Both the position numbers and the translations under genes were made by a program. A stretch of 64,000 bases of DNA from NCBI GenBank assembly GCA_900316445.1, contig ONCZ01000005.1, forward strand, positions 21,405 through 85,404, in the 5' to 3' direction. The stretch's first letter is position 1, and every line of letters begins with the position of its first letter. The stretch comes from an uncultured Prevotellaceae bacterium. GTDB lineage: Bacteria; Bacteroidota; Bacteroidia; Bacteroidales; Bacteroidaceae. This document shows, in pieces, positions 41,142 through 48,811 of this stretch. Under the pieces are notes generated by a model that saw only the letters and a list, made by a program, of their open reading frames with translations, had not been told where the DNA came from and did not search any database.

Positions 41142-42956
41142 ATGAAAGAATCCTATAAACATCCGTTGAGGAGTGCCGTCTGTACGGAAGGCAGACGTAT
41201 GGCAGGTTCCCGTGCCCTGTGGGTGGCCACAGGTATGAAACACGAGCAGTTCGGCAAGCCGATCATCGCCGTCGTCAACTCCTTCACCCAGTTTGTTCCT
41301 GGTCATACCCATCTGCACGAGATCGGACAGATCGTGCGTGAAGAGATTGAGAAGATGGGCTGTTATGCCGCAGAGTTCAACACCATAGCCATCGACGACG
41401 GCATCGCGATGGGTCACGATGGTATGCTCTATTCGCTGCCTTCGCGTGACATTATCGCCGACAGCGTGGAATATATGGTCAATGCCCACAAGGCCGACGC
41501 TATGATTTGCATCTCCAACTGCGACAAGGTGACACCTGGTATGCTGATGGCATCCATGCGTCTGAACATCCCGACGGTGTTCTGTTCGGGTGGTCCGATG
41601 GAGGCTGGTAAATGGCGTGGCGAGAATGCCGACCTGATCACGGCGATGGTGAAGGGTGGTGATCCGACGGTGAGCGACGAGGAACTGGCAGAGATTGAAC
41701 AGTGTGCCTGTCCGGGCTGTGGTGCCTGCTCTGGTATGTTTACGGCCAACTCTATGAACTCGTTGACAGAGGCCATCGGTCTGTCGTTGCCTGGCAATGG
41801 CAGTATTCTGGCTACCCACAAGAACCGCATCCAGCTGTTCCGTGATGCTGCACAGCTCATCGTGAAGAACGCGCTGAAATATTATAAGGAGGGTGATGAT
41901 AGCGTACTGCCCCGTAGCATCGCTACGCGTGATGCCTTCTTGAACGCTATGACACTCGACATTGCGATGGGTGCCTCGACGAATACCGTACTGCATCTGC
42001 TGGCTGTAGCACAGGAGGCTGACGTAGACTTCAATATGAAGGATATCGACGCCCTGTCGCGCAAGGTGCCCTTCCTCTGTAAGCTCGCACCTAACTGGCA
42101 GAAATACTCCATTCAGGAGGAGAACCGCGCTGGTGGTATCCTGGGCATCCTGGGCGAACTGGCAAAGGGCGGACTGCTCCGTCTCGACTGCAAGCGCGTC
42201 AATGGCGCAACGCTGGGCGAGGATATTGTCAAGTATAGCATCACCGGCGAGACCATCGATCCCGAGGCTGAGCGTATCTATCGCAGTGCTCCTGGCGGTA
42301 AGTTCTCTACCGTGATGGGATCGCAGGATGCACAGTGGGAGACGCTCGATACCGATCGTGCCGAGGGTTGTATCCGCGACATCGAACACGCCTATACGAA
42401 GGATGGCGGTATGGCCGTACTCTTCGGTAATATCGCCCAGGACGGCTGTGTGGTGAAGACCGCCGGCGTCGATGAAAGCCTCTGGCACTTCGAGGGTCCT
42501 GCCGTCTGCTTCGACTCTCAGGAAGACGCCTGCGAGGGCATCCTCGGCGGTAAGGTGAAGAGTGGCGACTGTGTGGTCATCACCCACGAGGGTCCGAAGG
42601 GCGGTCCCGGTATGCAGGAGATGCTTTATCCCACGAGCTATATTAAGTCGATGCACCTCGGCAAGGAGTGTGCGCTGATCACCGACGGCCGTTTCTCAGG
42701 AGGCACATCCGGTCTCTCCATCGGTCATATATCTCCTGAGGCTGCCAATGGCGGAAACATCGGTAAGATCAAAGACGGTGACATCATCGTGATCGACATC
42801 CCCTCGCGCTCCATCAACGTGAAACTCTCCGACGAAGAACTCGCCGCCCGTCCCCAGCAGCCCCTGAAGCGCAACCGTGTGGTCTCCAAAGCCCTCCGAG
42901 CCTACGCCCAGAGCGTCGCCTCTGCGGACAAAGGAGGAATTAGGATTATTGAATAA
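41142..42956 (+). CDS. ilvD: dihydroxy-acid dehydratase
   Basis: 604 residues; dehydrates 2,3-dihydroxy-isovalerate/methylvalerate to the 2-oxo acids of valine and isoleucine. Fe-S cysteines in [15 protein letters not shown] and [18 protein letters not shown], with [30 protein letters not shown] and the usual C-terminal GGIRIIE. Full length. First gene of the ilvD-ilvB-ilvN block. A very long minus-strand frame over this gene (41046-42656) is a codon-bias shadow. Confidence 0.96.
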   Translation: MKESYKHPLRSAVCTEGRRMAGSRALWVATGMKHEQFGKPIIAVVNSFTQFVPGHTHLHEIGQIVREEIEKMGCYAAEFNTIAIDDGIAMGHDGMLYSLPSRDIIADSVEYMVNAHKADAMICISNCDKVTPGMLMASMRLNIPTVFCSGGPMEAGKWRGENADLITAMVKGGDPTVSDEELAEIEQCACPGCGACSGMFTANSMNSLTEAIGLSLPGNGSILATHKNRIQLFRDAAQLIVKNALKYYKEGDDSVLPRSIATRDAFLNAMTLDIAMGASTNTVLHLLAVAQEADVDFNMKDIDALSRKVPFLCKLAPNWQKYSIQEENRAGGILGILGELAKGGLLRLDCKRVNGATLGEDIVKYSITGETIDPEAERIYRSAPGGKFSTVMGSQDAQWETLDTDRAEGCIRDIEHAYTKDGGMAVLFGNIAQDGCVVKTAGVDESLWHFEGPAVCFDSQEDACEGILGGKVKSGDCVVITHEGPKGGPGMQEMLYPTSYIKSMHLGKECALITDGRFSGGTSGLSIGHISPEAANGGNIGKIKDGDIIVIDIPSRSINVKLSDEELAARPQQPLKRNRVVSKALRAYAQSVASADKGGIRIIE

Positions 42957-42961
42957 TATGA

Positions 42962-43038
42962 GGCACGGATTACACGGATTAACACTGCTTTAATCTGTGG
43001 AAGGAATAGAAAGCCGTGAAATCCGCGTAATCCGTGCC
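42962..43038. repeat. hairpin repeat family B, copy 2
   Basis: GGCACGGATTACACGGATTA and GTGAAATCCGCGTAATCCGTG + CC are inverted arms of CACGGATTA units, filling the gap between ilvD and ilvB. Confidence 0.85.
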
Positions 43039-43056
43039 AAAAAAGAAAAATAGAAA

Positions 43057-44763
43057 ATGAGAGATAGAATAACAGGATCGAAGGCGCTGATGCGGGCGCT
43101 GCAGGCCGAGGGCGTGAAGACCATTTTCGGCTACCCCGGCGGCAGCATTATGCCTGTCTATGACGCGCTCTTCGATTACACACGAGGCGAGAAGAAATGT
43201 TTCGACCATATCCTGGTGCGCCACGAGCAAGGCGCCACCCACGCTGCCGAGGGCTATGCCCGTGTATCCGGTGAGGTGGGTGTGGCCCTGGTCACCAGCG
43301 GTCCCGGTGTGACGAACACCCTTACGGGTATTGCCGATGCGATGCTCGACTCCACGCCGATCGTCGTCATTGCCGGACAGGTGCCCATCTCGGCCCTCGG
43401 TACCGACGCTTTCCAGGAGGTGGACCTCGTGGGTGTGTCGCAACCCATCTCGAAGTGGAGTTATCAGATCCGTCACGCCGAAGATGTGTCGTGGGCCGTC
43501 AGCCGTGCCTTCTATATCGCCCGTACGGGCCGTCCAGGTCCTGTGGTGCTCGACTTCGCCAAGAACGCCCAGGTGGAGGAGATCGACTACGATCCGCAGA
43601 AGGTCCGCTTCATCCGTTCCTACGTGCCTTATCCCAAGCTCGATGCAGAGGCTGTGCGCCAGGCTGCCGAGCTCATCAACAACGCCAAGAAACCCTTGGC
43701 ACTCGTGGGGCAGGGCGTGGAACTGGGTAATGCCCAGAGCGAACTGAAGGCCTTCCTCGAGAAAGCCGATATCCCCGCAGGCCGTACGATGCTCGGACTC
43801 TCCGCCTTGCCCTCCAACCATCCGTTGAACGTTGGTATGCTGGGTATGCACGGCAACTACGCCGTGAATATGAAGGAGCAGGAGTGCGATGTGCTCATCG
43901 CCATCGGTATGCGCTTCTCCGACCGCGTGACGGGTAACCTGAAGACGTACGCCAAGCAGGCGAAGATCATCCACCTCGACATCGACCACAGCGAGATCGA
44001 CAAAAATGTGAAGACCGATGTGGCGGTGATTGCCGACTGTAAGGAGTCGCTGCCTGCCATCACGGCCTTGATCAACAAGACCAGTCATCAGGAGTGGCGC
44101 GATTCTTTCAAGCCGCTCGACGAGAAAGAACGTGAGAAAGTCATTGAGCCCGCCATCCATCCGAAGGAGGGTCCGCTACGTATGGGTGAGGTCGTTCACG
44201 CGGTGGCCATTCAGGCTCCTGACGATGCTATCCTCGTGACAGATGTTGGTCAGAATCAACTCTTTGCGACGCGTTACTTCAAGTATCACCACAAGCGCAG
44301 CATCTGCACCAGCGGTGGTCTCGGCACGATGGGCTACGGTATGCCCGCCGCCATCGGCGCCACCTTCGCAGCCCCTGAGCGCACCGTCTGTTGTTTTATG
44401 GGCGACGGCGGTTTCCAGATGTGTATCGAGGAGCTCGGCACCATTATGGAACAGAAAGCTCCCGTGAAGATGATCGTTATGAACAACCACTACCTCGGCA
44501 ACGTGCGCCAGTGGCAGGATATGTTCTGGCTGCGCCGCAAGTCGTTCACGAAGATGATGAACCCCGACTACGGACCCATTGCCCAGGGTTACGGCATCCC
44601 TTATCAGGCAGTCACCGACCGCAAGGACCTCGCTGATGCCGTCACGCGGATGCTCACCACCGACGGGCCGTTCATCCTCGAGTGTGCCATCCTCGAAGAA
44701 GACAACGTGCTGCCTATGACGCCCCCGGGAATGGATATTGATAAAATGATGTTAGAGATCTAA
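43057..44763 (+). CDS. ilvB: acetolactate synthase large (catalytic) subunit
   Basis: 568 residues; thiamine-diphosphate enzyme condensing two pyruvates, or pyruvate with 2-oxobutyrate. N-terminal Pyr domain with FGYPGGSIMPVYDAL and the ThDP-activating glutamate region VRHEQGATHAAEGYAR, FQEVDLVGVSQPISKWS, central FAD-type domain, and ThDP-binding MGDGGFQMCIEELGTIME with NNHYLGNVRQWQ at the C-terminal PP domain. Complete. Partner IlvN follows across hairpin A4. Confidence 0.95.
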   Translation: MRDRITGSKALMRALQAEGVKTIFGYPGGSIMPVYDALFDYTRGEKKCFDHILVRHEQGATHAAEGYARVSGEVGVALVTSGPGVTNTLTGIADAMLDSTPIVVIAGQVPISALGTDAFQEVDLVGVSQPISKWSYQIRHAEDVSWAVSRAFYIARTGRPGPVVLDFAKNAQVEEIDYDPQKVRFIRSYVPYPKLDAEAVRQAAELINNAKKPLALVGQGVELGNAQSELKAFLEKADIPAGRTMLGLSALPSNHPLNVGMLGMHGNYAVNMKEQECDVLIAIGMRFSDRVTGNLKTYAKQAKIIHLDIDHSEIDKNVKTDVAVIADCKESLPAITALINKTSHQEWRDSFKPLDEKEREKVIEPAIHPKEGPLRMGEVVHAVAIQAPDDAILVTDVGQNQLFATRYFKYHHKRSICTSGGLGTMGYGMPAAIGATFAAPERTVCCFMGDGGFQMCIEELGTIMEQKAPVKMIVMNNHYLGNVRQWQDMFWLRRKSFTKMMNPDYGPIAQGYGIPYQAVTDRKDLADAVTRMLTTDGPFILECAILEEDNVLPMTPPGMDIDKMMLEI

Positions 44764-44767
44764 TTTA

Positions 44768-44827
44768 GCAACGGACTACAGGACTTAAGGACTATAAGAA
44801 AGTCGTGTTAGTCCTGTAGTCCGTTGC
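44768..44827. repeat. dispersed hairpin repeat family A, copy 4
   Basis: GCAACGGACTACAGGACTTA to TAGTCCTGTAGTCCGTTGC; GGACT recurs with 8-nt spacing on the left arm (44773, 44781, 44789). Between ilvB and ilvN. Confidence 0.88.
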
Positions 44828-44842
44828 AAAACAATAATTATA

Positions 44843-45382
44843 ATGGAAGAAAAGAAACTTTATACTTTGCTGGTGTATTCCGAGAACGTGGCCGGTATTC
44901 TGAACCAGGTCACGGCCGTCTTCACCCGCCGTCAGGTGAACATCGAGAGCCTCAATGTGTCGGCCTCGAGCATCCCCGGCGTGCATAAGTACACCATCAC
45001 CGCCTGGAGCGACGAGGACCAGATCATTAAGATTGTCCGTCAGATAGAGAAGAAGATAGACGTGGTGAAGGCGAACTACTTCACTGACGACCAACTCTTC
45101 ATCCGTGAGTCCGGACTGTACAAGCTCGCCACGGAGAAGGTTCTGGCCAATCCCGAGATCTCCCGTACCGTCCGCCGTTTCGATGCCCATATCATCGAGG
45201 TGAATCCCACCTACACGATTGTGATGAAGCACGGCATCACTGAGGACATCATCTCGCTCTACCGCGCCCTCGACACCTTCGGCTGTGTGCTGCAGTACAC
45301 CCGTTCCGGACGTATTGCCGTCACCCGTGGCAAGCAGGAGCAGGTCAGCGAGTTCTTGGAACAAAGGGAGAAAGAAGTTTAG
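44843..45382 (+). CDS. ilvN: acetolactate synthase small (regulatory) subunit
   Basis: 179 residues. N-terminal ACT domain (YTLLVYSENVAGILNQVTAV, FTRRQVNIESLNVSAS) that binds valine, and a C-terminal ACT-like domain ending ALDTFGCVLQYTRSGRIAVT. It activates and makes feedback-sensitive the IlvB catalytic subunit. Stop codon directly followed by four TTTACAG heptamers. Confidence 0.94.
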   Translation: MEEKKLYTLLVYSENVAGILNQVTAVFTRRQVNIESLNVSASSIPGVHKYTITAWSDEDQIIKIVRQIEKKIDVVKANYFTDDQLFIRESGLYKLATEKVLANPEISRTVRRFDAHIIEVNPTYTIVMKHGITEDIISLYRALDTFGCVLQYTRSGRIAVTRGKQEQVSEFLEQREKEV

Positions 45383-45410
45383 TTTACAGTTTACGGTTTA
45401 CAGTTTACAG
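45383..45410 (+). repeat. TTTACAG heptamer x4 exactly filling the ilvN-GH53 gap
   Basis: TTTACAG TTTACGG TTTACAG TTTACAG occupies all 28 nt between the ilvN stop (45380-45382) and the ATG at 45411. Confidence 0.9.
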
Positions 45411-46724
45411 ATGATGACATTCAGAAACAGATGGGCGAGGGTAGCGGTGTTGGTAATCTCATTCCTCATTCCTCATTCCTCATTCCTCGAAATCAACGCA
45501 CAACGCTACGTCGGAGGCGATATCTCCGTGTTGCTGAAGTATGAACAGCAGAACGCCACCTATCTCGATAAGGACGGGGCTGCTATCGCAGATGTGCTCG
45601 AATTCCTGAAACAGCAGGGCTGGAACACGATGCGCGTGCGACTCTTCGTCGATCCATCGAATGATCCAGACAAGTGTGTGGTGCAGGATCTAGAGTATGT
45701 GAAGACCCTCGGCAAGCGCATCAAGGACGCAGGCCTCCTGTTTATGCTCGATTTCCACTATAGCGACACGTGGGCAGACCCCGGACATCAGACGATTCCA
45801 GACTCCTGGAAGATTTGGAGTTGGACGCCTGATGTGACGGTCTACAACTACACCAAGGAAACACTCGAAGCATTGGTGGCTGCAGGCGCCACGCCAGACC
45901 TCATCCAGACGGGTAACGAGATCAGTTTCGGTATGTTGTGGGGATTCACCCAGGACGGCAAATACGAAGACTGGGAAGAGTGGGGCGGACACCTCGAAGC
46001 CACCGCTGACTGGAAGGACTATACCGACAAACATTGGGACAACTTCTCCAAGATGCTCAAGGCTGCAGGCAAAGCCTGTCGTGAGGTATGCCCCGAGGCT
46101 AGGATCATCATCCACACCGAGCAGTGCGCCAACAACCCCACGCTCGATGTCGCCTTCTTCCGTCACATCCAGCAGTATGAGATCGACTACGACATCATCG
46201 GCGTCTCTTACTATCCCTATTACAAGGGCCCGCTCTCGAACCTCGACCGTGGTCTGACGCAGCTGGAAGAGAACTTCCCCGACAAGCAGATCCAACTCGT
46301 GGAGACCGGCTATCCCTCGAAATGGGAGGTGGGCGGCTCTTCCTACGACTACACCAAGACCTATCCCTATACCCACGAAGGCCAGCGCCAGTACACCGCC
46401 GACCTCATTGCTATGCTCCAGAAGCATCCGCAGGTCAACGGTCTCTCCTGGTGGTATGCCGAGGCCAATGCCAAAGGCTGCACGGGCGACCTCGCCACAG
46501 GTTGGTACAACGCCTCGCTCTTCGACAACGAGACGGGCCGTGCCCTGCCTGCCCTCTACGAACTCAAGGCCTTTGCCGATGATCTCTCCGCCATCGTCCC
46601 TTTTCTAAATGATCGGGTGGGAGAGCGTGCCGACTGGTACACCCTCCAAGGCCTCCGCCTCCCCTCGGCACCCTCACGCCCCGGCCTCTACCTCAATGCT
46701 GGCCGCAAGGTTCTCCTCCGCTAA
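45411..46724 (+). CDS. arabinogalactan endo-beta-1,4-galactanase (GH53)
   Basis: 437 residues from the ATG at 45411; the frame open from 45285 overlaps ilvN and the repeat, so is not used. Signal peptide RWARVAVLVISFLIPHSSFL with a tandem heptamer in its DNA. The GH53 barrel shows the acid/base glutamate in IQTGNEISFGMLWG and the nucleophile in QLVETGYPSKW; GGDISVLLKYEQQN and LLFMLDFHYSDTWADPG are family landmarks. It cleaves beta-1,4-galactan side chains of pectin. The last 30 residues (WYTLQGLRLPSAPSRPG..) are the short Prevotella surface tail. A polysaccharide hydrolase inside an ilv gene row is unexpected; it looks inserted, bordered by heptamer arrays. Confidence 0.9.
   Translation: MMTFRNRWARVAVLVISFLIPHSSFLEINAQRYVGGDISVLLKYEQQNATYLDKDGAAIADVLEFLKQQGWNTMRVRLFVDPSNDPDKCVVQDLEYVKTLGKRIKDAGLLFMLDFHYSDTWADPGHQTIPDSWKIWSWTPDVTVYNYTKETLEALVAAGATPDLIQTGNEISFGMLWGFTQDGKYEDWEEWGGHLEATADWKDYTDKHWDNFSKMLKAAGKACREVCPEARIIIHTEQCANNPTLDVAFFRHIQQYEIDYDIIGVSYYPYYKGPLSNLDRGLTQLEENFPDKQIQLVETGYPSKWEVGGSSYDYTKTYPYTHEGQRQYTADLIAMLQKHPQVNGLSWWYAEANAKGCTGDLATGWYNASLFDNETGRALPALYELKAFADDLSAIVPFLNDRVGERADWYTLQGLRLPSAPSRPGLYLNAGRKVLLR
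45461..45488 (+). repeat. ATTCCTC heptamer x4 in the GH53 signal peptide
   Basis: Four perfect tandem copies of ATTCCTC inside the coding sequence, about 17 codons from the start. Seven is not a multiple of three, so gain or loss of a unit shifts the frame: a candidate phase-variation tract. Confidence 0.85.
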
Positions 46725-46752
46725 TGTTCAATGGTCAATGTTCAATGTTCAA
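46725..46752 (+). repeat. TGTTCAA heptamer x4 joining GH53 stop to the next start
   Basis: TGTTCAA TGGTCAA TGTTCAA TGTTCAA starts on the base after the GH53 stop; the final A begins the ATG at 46752. Confidence 0.9.
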
Positions 46753-47522
46753 TGAATAAAATAGGATCTTACGACTTTCTCGCCGAGCCTTTCCATTGCG
46801 ATTTCTCGCAGCATCTCTTTATGGGTCACCTCGGCAACCACATGCTCAACGCCGCAGACTTCCACTCCTCTGCCCGTGGCTTCGGCATGAAATATCTGTT
46901 GACCATCAACCGCTCTTGGGTGCTCTCGCGCCTGGCTATCGAGATGGATGAGATGCCTCTGCAGTACACAAAGTTCAATGTCGAGACGTGGGTGGAATCA
47001 GCCATGCGCTACTTCACCTCCCGTAACTTCCGCGTCGTCGGTGAGGACGGGAAGGTGTACGGCTACGGTCGCTCTATCTGGGCGATGATTGACACCGAGA
47101 CGCGCCAGCCCACCGATATCTTCGCCATCGACAACGGCGCCATCAACAACTGGATTGTCAAAGACAAGGAGTGCCCCATCGACAAGGGCGGCCGTGTGAA
47201 AATGTCCGACGACGCCGAATTCATCCGCACCATCGACACCCACTACAACGATGTCGATATCAACGGCCACATCAACTCCGTCAAATACATCGAGCACATC
47301 CTCGACCTCTGGCCCATCGACTGGTACCGCATGCACCGCATCCGCCGCTTCGAGATTGCTTATGTCGCCGAAGCCCATGCCGGAGATCAGCTCTCCTTCT
47401 ATAAGGAGTCAGGAGTCGGAAGTCAGGAGACAGTAGAATACTGTGTCCGCATCACCAAGGACTCTCCCGACGGTCCCGTCGAGGTCTGCCGCAGCAAGGT
47501 CATCTTTACCAACATAGAATAA
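46752..47522 (+). CDS. acyl-ACP thioesterase
   Basis: 256-residue double hot-dog protein of the FatA/FatB-like (PF01643) family, which releases fatty acids from acyl carrier protein. The ATG at 46752 is preferred over 46731, which is in the repeat. First hot-dog: MLNAADFHSSARGFGMKYLL..NRSWVLSRLAIEM; second hot-dog with the catalytic-type DTHYNDVDINGHINSVKYIEH. Near residues 218-228 the peptide YKESGVGSQETVE is encoded by a heptamer tract (47404-47431). In many Bacteroidales this gene sits between ilvN and ilvC (recalled, not checked), so here the GH53 gene appears to split an ancestral row. Confidence 0.85.
   Translation: MNKIGSYDFLAEPFHCDFSQHLFMGHLGNHMLNAADFHSSARGFGMKYLLTINRSWVLSRLAIEMDEMPLQYTKFNVETWVESAMRYFTSRNFRVVGEDGKVYGYGRSIWAMIDTETRQPTDIFAIDNGAINNWIVKDKECPIDKGGRVKMSDDAEFIRTIDTHYNDVDINGHINSVKYIEHILDLWPIDWYRMHRIRRFEIAYVAEAHAGDQLSFYKESGVGSQETVEYCVRITKDSPDGPVEVCRSKVIFTNIE
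47404..47431 (+). repeat. AGGAGTC heptamer x4 inside the thioesterase gene
   Basis: AGGAGTC AGGAGTC GGAAGTC AGGAGAC, in-phase heptamers within coding sequence. Confidence 0.8.
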
Positions 47523-47523
47523 T

Positions 47524-48159
47524 ATGACACCTACCGAATTACGCAACTCCCGCCTGGCCGAGCGCATGATCAAGAATATCGCCCGTCGCAACATGCAGGC
47601 ATTCTACTGCCCGACAGCCCAAGAGGCCGTCAGCAAAGTGTTGGAACTCATCCCCGCTGGCAGCAGCGTTACCTGGGGCGGCTCGATGTCCATCCGCGAC
47701 ATCGGCATCCCCGATGCCCTCCGTGCCAAAGGCTGTTACGACGTGCTCGACCGCGACCTCGTCGAAGGCGATGAGGCGAAGGTGCAGATGTACGTCCGTG
47801 CCTTCACCACCGATGTCTATCTCTCCAGCGCCAATGCCATCTCCGAAGACGGCGTCATCGTCAACATCGACGGCAACGGCAACCGTGTCGCCGCCATCAC
47901 CTGGGGCCCGAAGAAGGTCATCTTCATCATCGGCATCAACAAGGTCGCCCAGACCGTAGAGGCAGCCCTCGCCCGTGCCCGCAGCACCGCTTCGCCCATC
48001 AACGCCGCCCGTTTCGACATCAACACACCCTGTCAGACCGACGGTGTCTGCCACAACTGCAACTCCCCCGAGAGCATCTGCAACTACGTCCACTTCCTCC
48101 GCAACTCCCCCCGAGGCAAACACACCGTCATCCTCGTCGGAGAACCCCTCGGCTACTAA
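47524..48159 (+). CDS. LUD-domain protein (LutC/YkgG family)
   Basis: 211 residues of the LUD superfamily: IPAGSSVTWGGSMSIRDIGIPDAL, DVYLSSANAISEDGVIVNID, GNRVAAITWGPKKVIFIIG and a C-terminal cysteine-bearing HNCNSPESICNY. LutC works with LutA and LutB in L-lactate oxidation, but those genes are absent here, and stand-alone LUD proteins of this length are common in anaerobes with unknown function. It follows the thioesterase by 1 bp, so is probably translated from the same mRNA. Confidence 0.82.
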   Translation: MTPTELRNSRLAERMIKNIARRNMQAFYCPTAQEAVSKVLELIPAGSSVTWGGSMSIRDIGIPDALRAKGCYDVLDRDLVEGDEAKVQMYVRAFTTDVYLSSANAISEDGVIVNIDGNGNRVAAITWGPKKVIFIIGINKVAQTVEAALARARSTASPINAARFDINTPCQTDGVCHNCNSPESICNYVHFLRNSPRGKHTVILVGEPLGY

Positions 48160-48250
48160 ACTATTGATCCCGATGGTGGCGAGCGTTCTCATCTCACCCG
48201 CCTTCGTGCTTACTGCAGTATGCAAGGAGTTTAGTTAGTCTTTAATGCCG

Positions 48251-48316
48251 TTCGCCTATAGCCAAATAACCTTTTGCCTATAGCCAAAAGATCGTTCGCC
48301 TATAGCCAAAAGCAAA
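48251..48316 (+). repeat. 22-bp tandem repeat x3 (core GCCTATAGCCAAA)
   Basis: Exact 22-nt period: units begin at 48251, 48273 and 48295, each TT(C/T)GCCTATAGCCAAA plus seven variable bases. The sequence interrupts the 5' part of a damaged gene. Confidence 0.85.
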
Positions 48317-48391
48317 TCGCTGATATTTCAGGACGGCAGTATCGTCGGCGGATACGATCCTTGGGGCACCCCAATCCTCTCTAAGGAAGAG

Positions 48392-48742
48392 ATGTCGAAG
48401 AATGCCCATAAGTTCGGCTATGGTCTGGCCACCTATATTCCCGCTTGTGTGAGTATGCGGTATGAGACGATTATCGATGATGGCAAGACCTGCGTCATTG
48501 AATGGTGTCATATTGTCTCAAAGCAGGGGCAACAGGAACGCAACCGCATAGCTATTTCTGGCTGTAGTGCCTACACGCGTAACGACGAAGGCTATCTCTG
48601 TTCTGTGCGCATCAGCGACTATGCGGGGCACGAGGGAGAGATTGACTGGACCAAGATGGAAGTGTCTCGCGAGGAGGCCTATTCCATCAATCTGGTGGAT
48701 GAATTCCACGGTGGCTGTGGTATGAAGGAGCAGGAAGACTGA
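48392..48742 (+). pseudogene. NTF2/SnoaL-like protein, 5'-truncated remnant
   Basis: From the first ATG the frame gives 116 residues (MSKNAHKFGYGLATYIPACV ... HGGCGMKEQED), but sensible protein continues upstream in frame (SLIFQDGSIVGGYDPWGTPI) back to the 22-bp repeats, where a stop occurs with no start codon. The content (ACVSMRYETIIDDGKTCVIE, YTRNDEGYLCSVRISDY) suggests the C-terminal part of a nuclear-transport-factor-2-like domain protein, at low certainty. Probably the 5' end was lost when the repeat tract formed. Confidence 0.5.
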
Positions 48743-48761
48743 CAAATTTAAGAAATAAAGA

Positions 48762-48791
48762 AAGAGCGATCGTCAAATGACGGTCGCTCTT
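48762..48791. terminator. bidirectional terminator
   Basis: AAGAGCGATCGTC and GACGGTCGCTCTT surround AAAT, followed by TTCTT and preceded by A-rich sequence; between the NTF2 remnant and the convergent GH3 gene. Confidence 0.88.
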
Positions 48792-48811
48792 TTCTTATAC
48801 ATTATATAATA

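Noticed and set aside
41046-42656. Very long minus-strand frame (536 codons) over ilvD, and similar ones over ilvB (42979-44160), leuA (32719-33681) and the first acyl-CoA synthetase.
   Set aside because: They lie wholly opposite strongly conserved genes, have no family resemblance, and are His/Asp/Val-rich in the way expected of codon-bias shadows.
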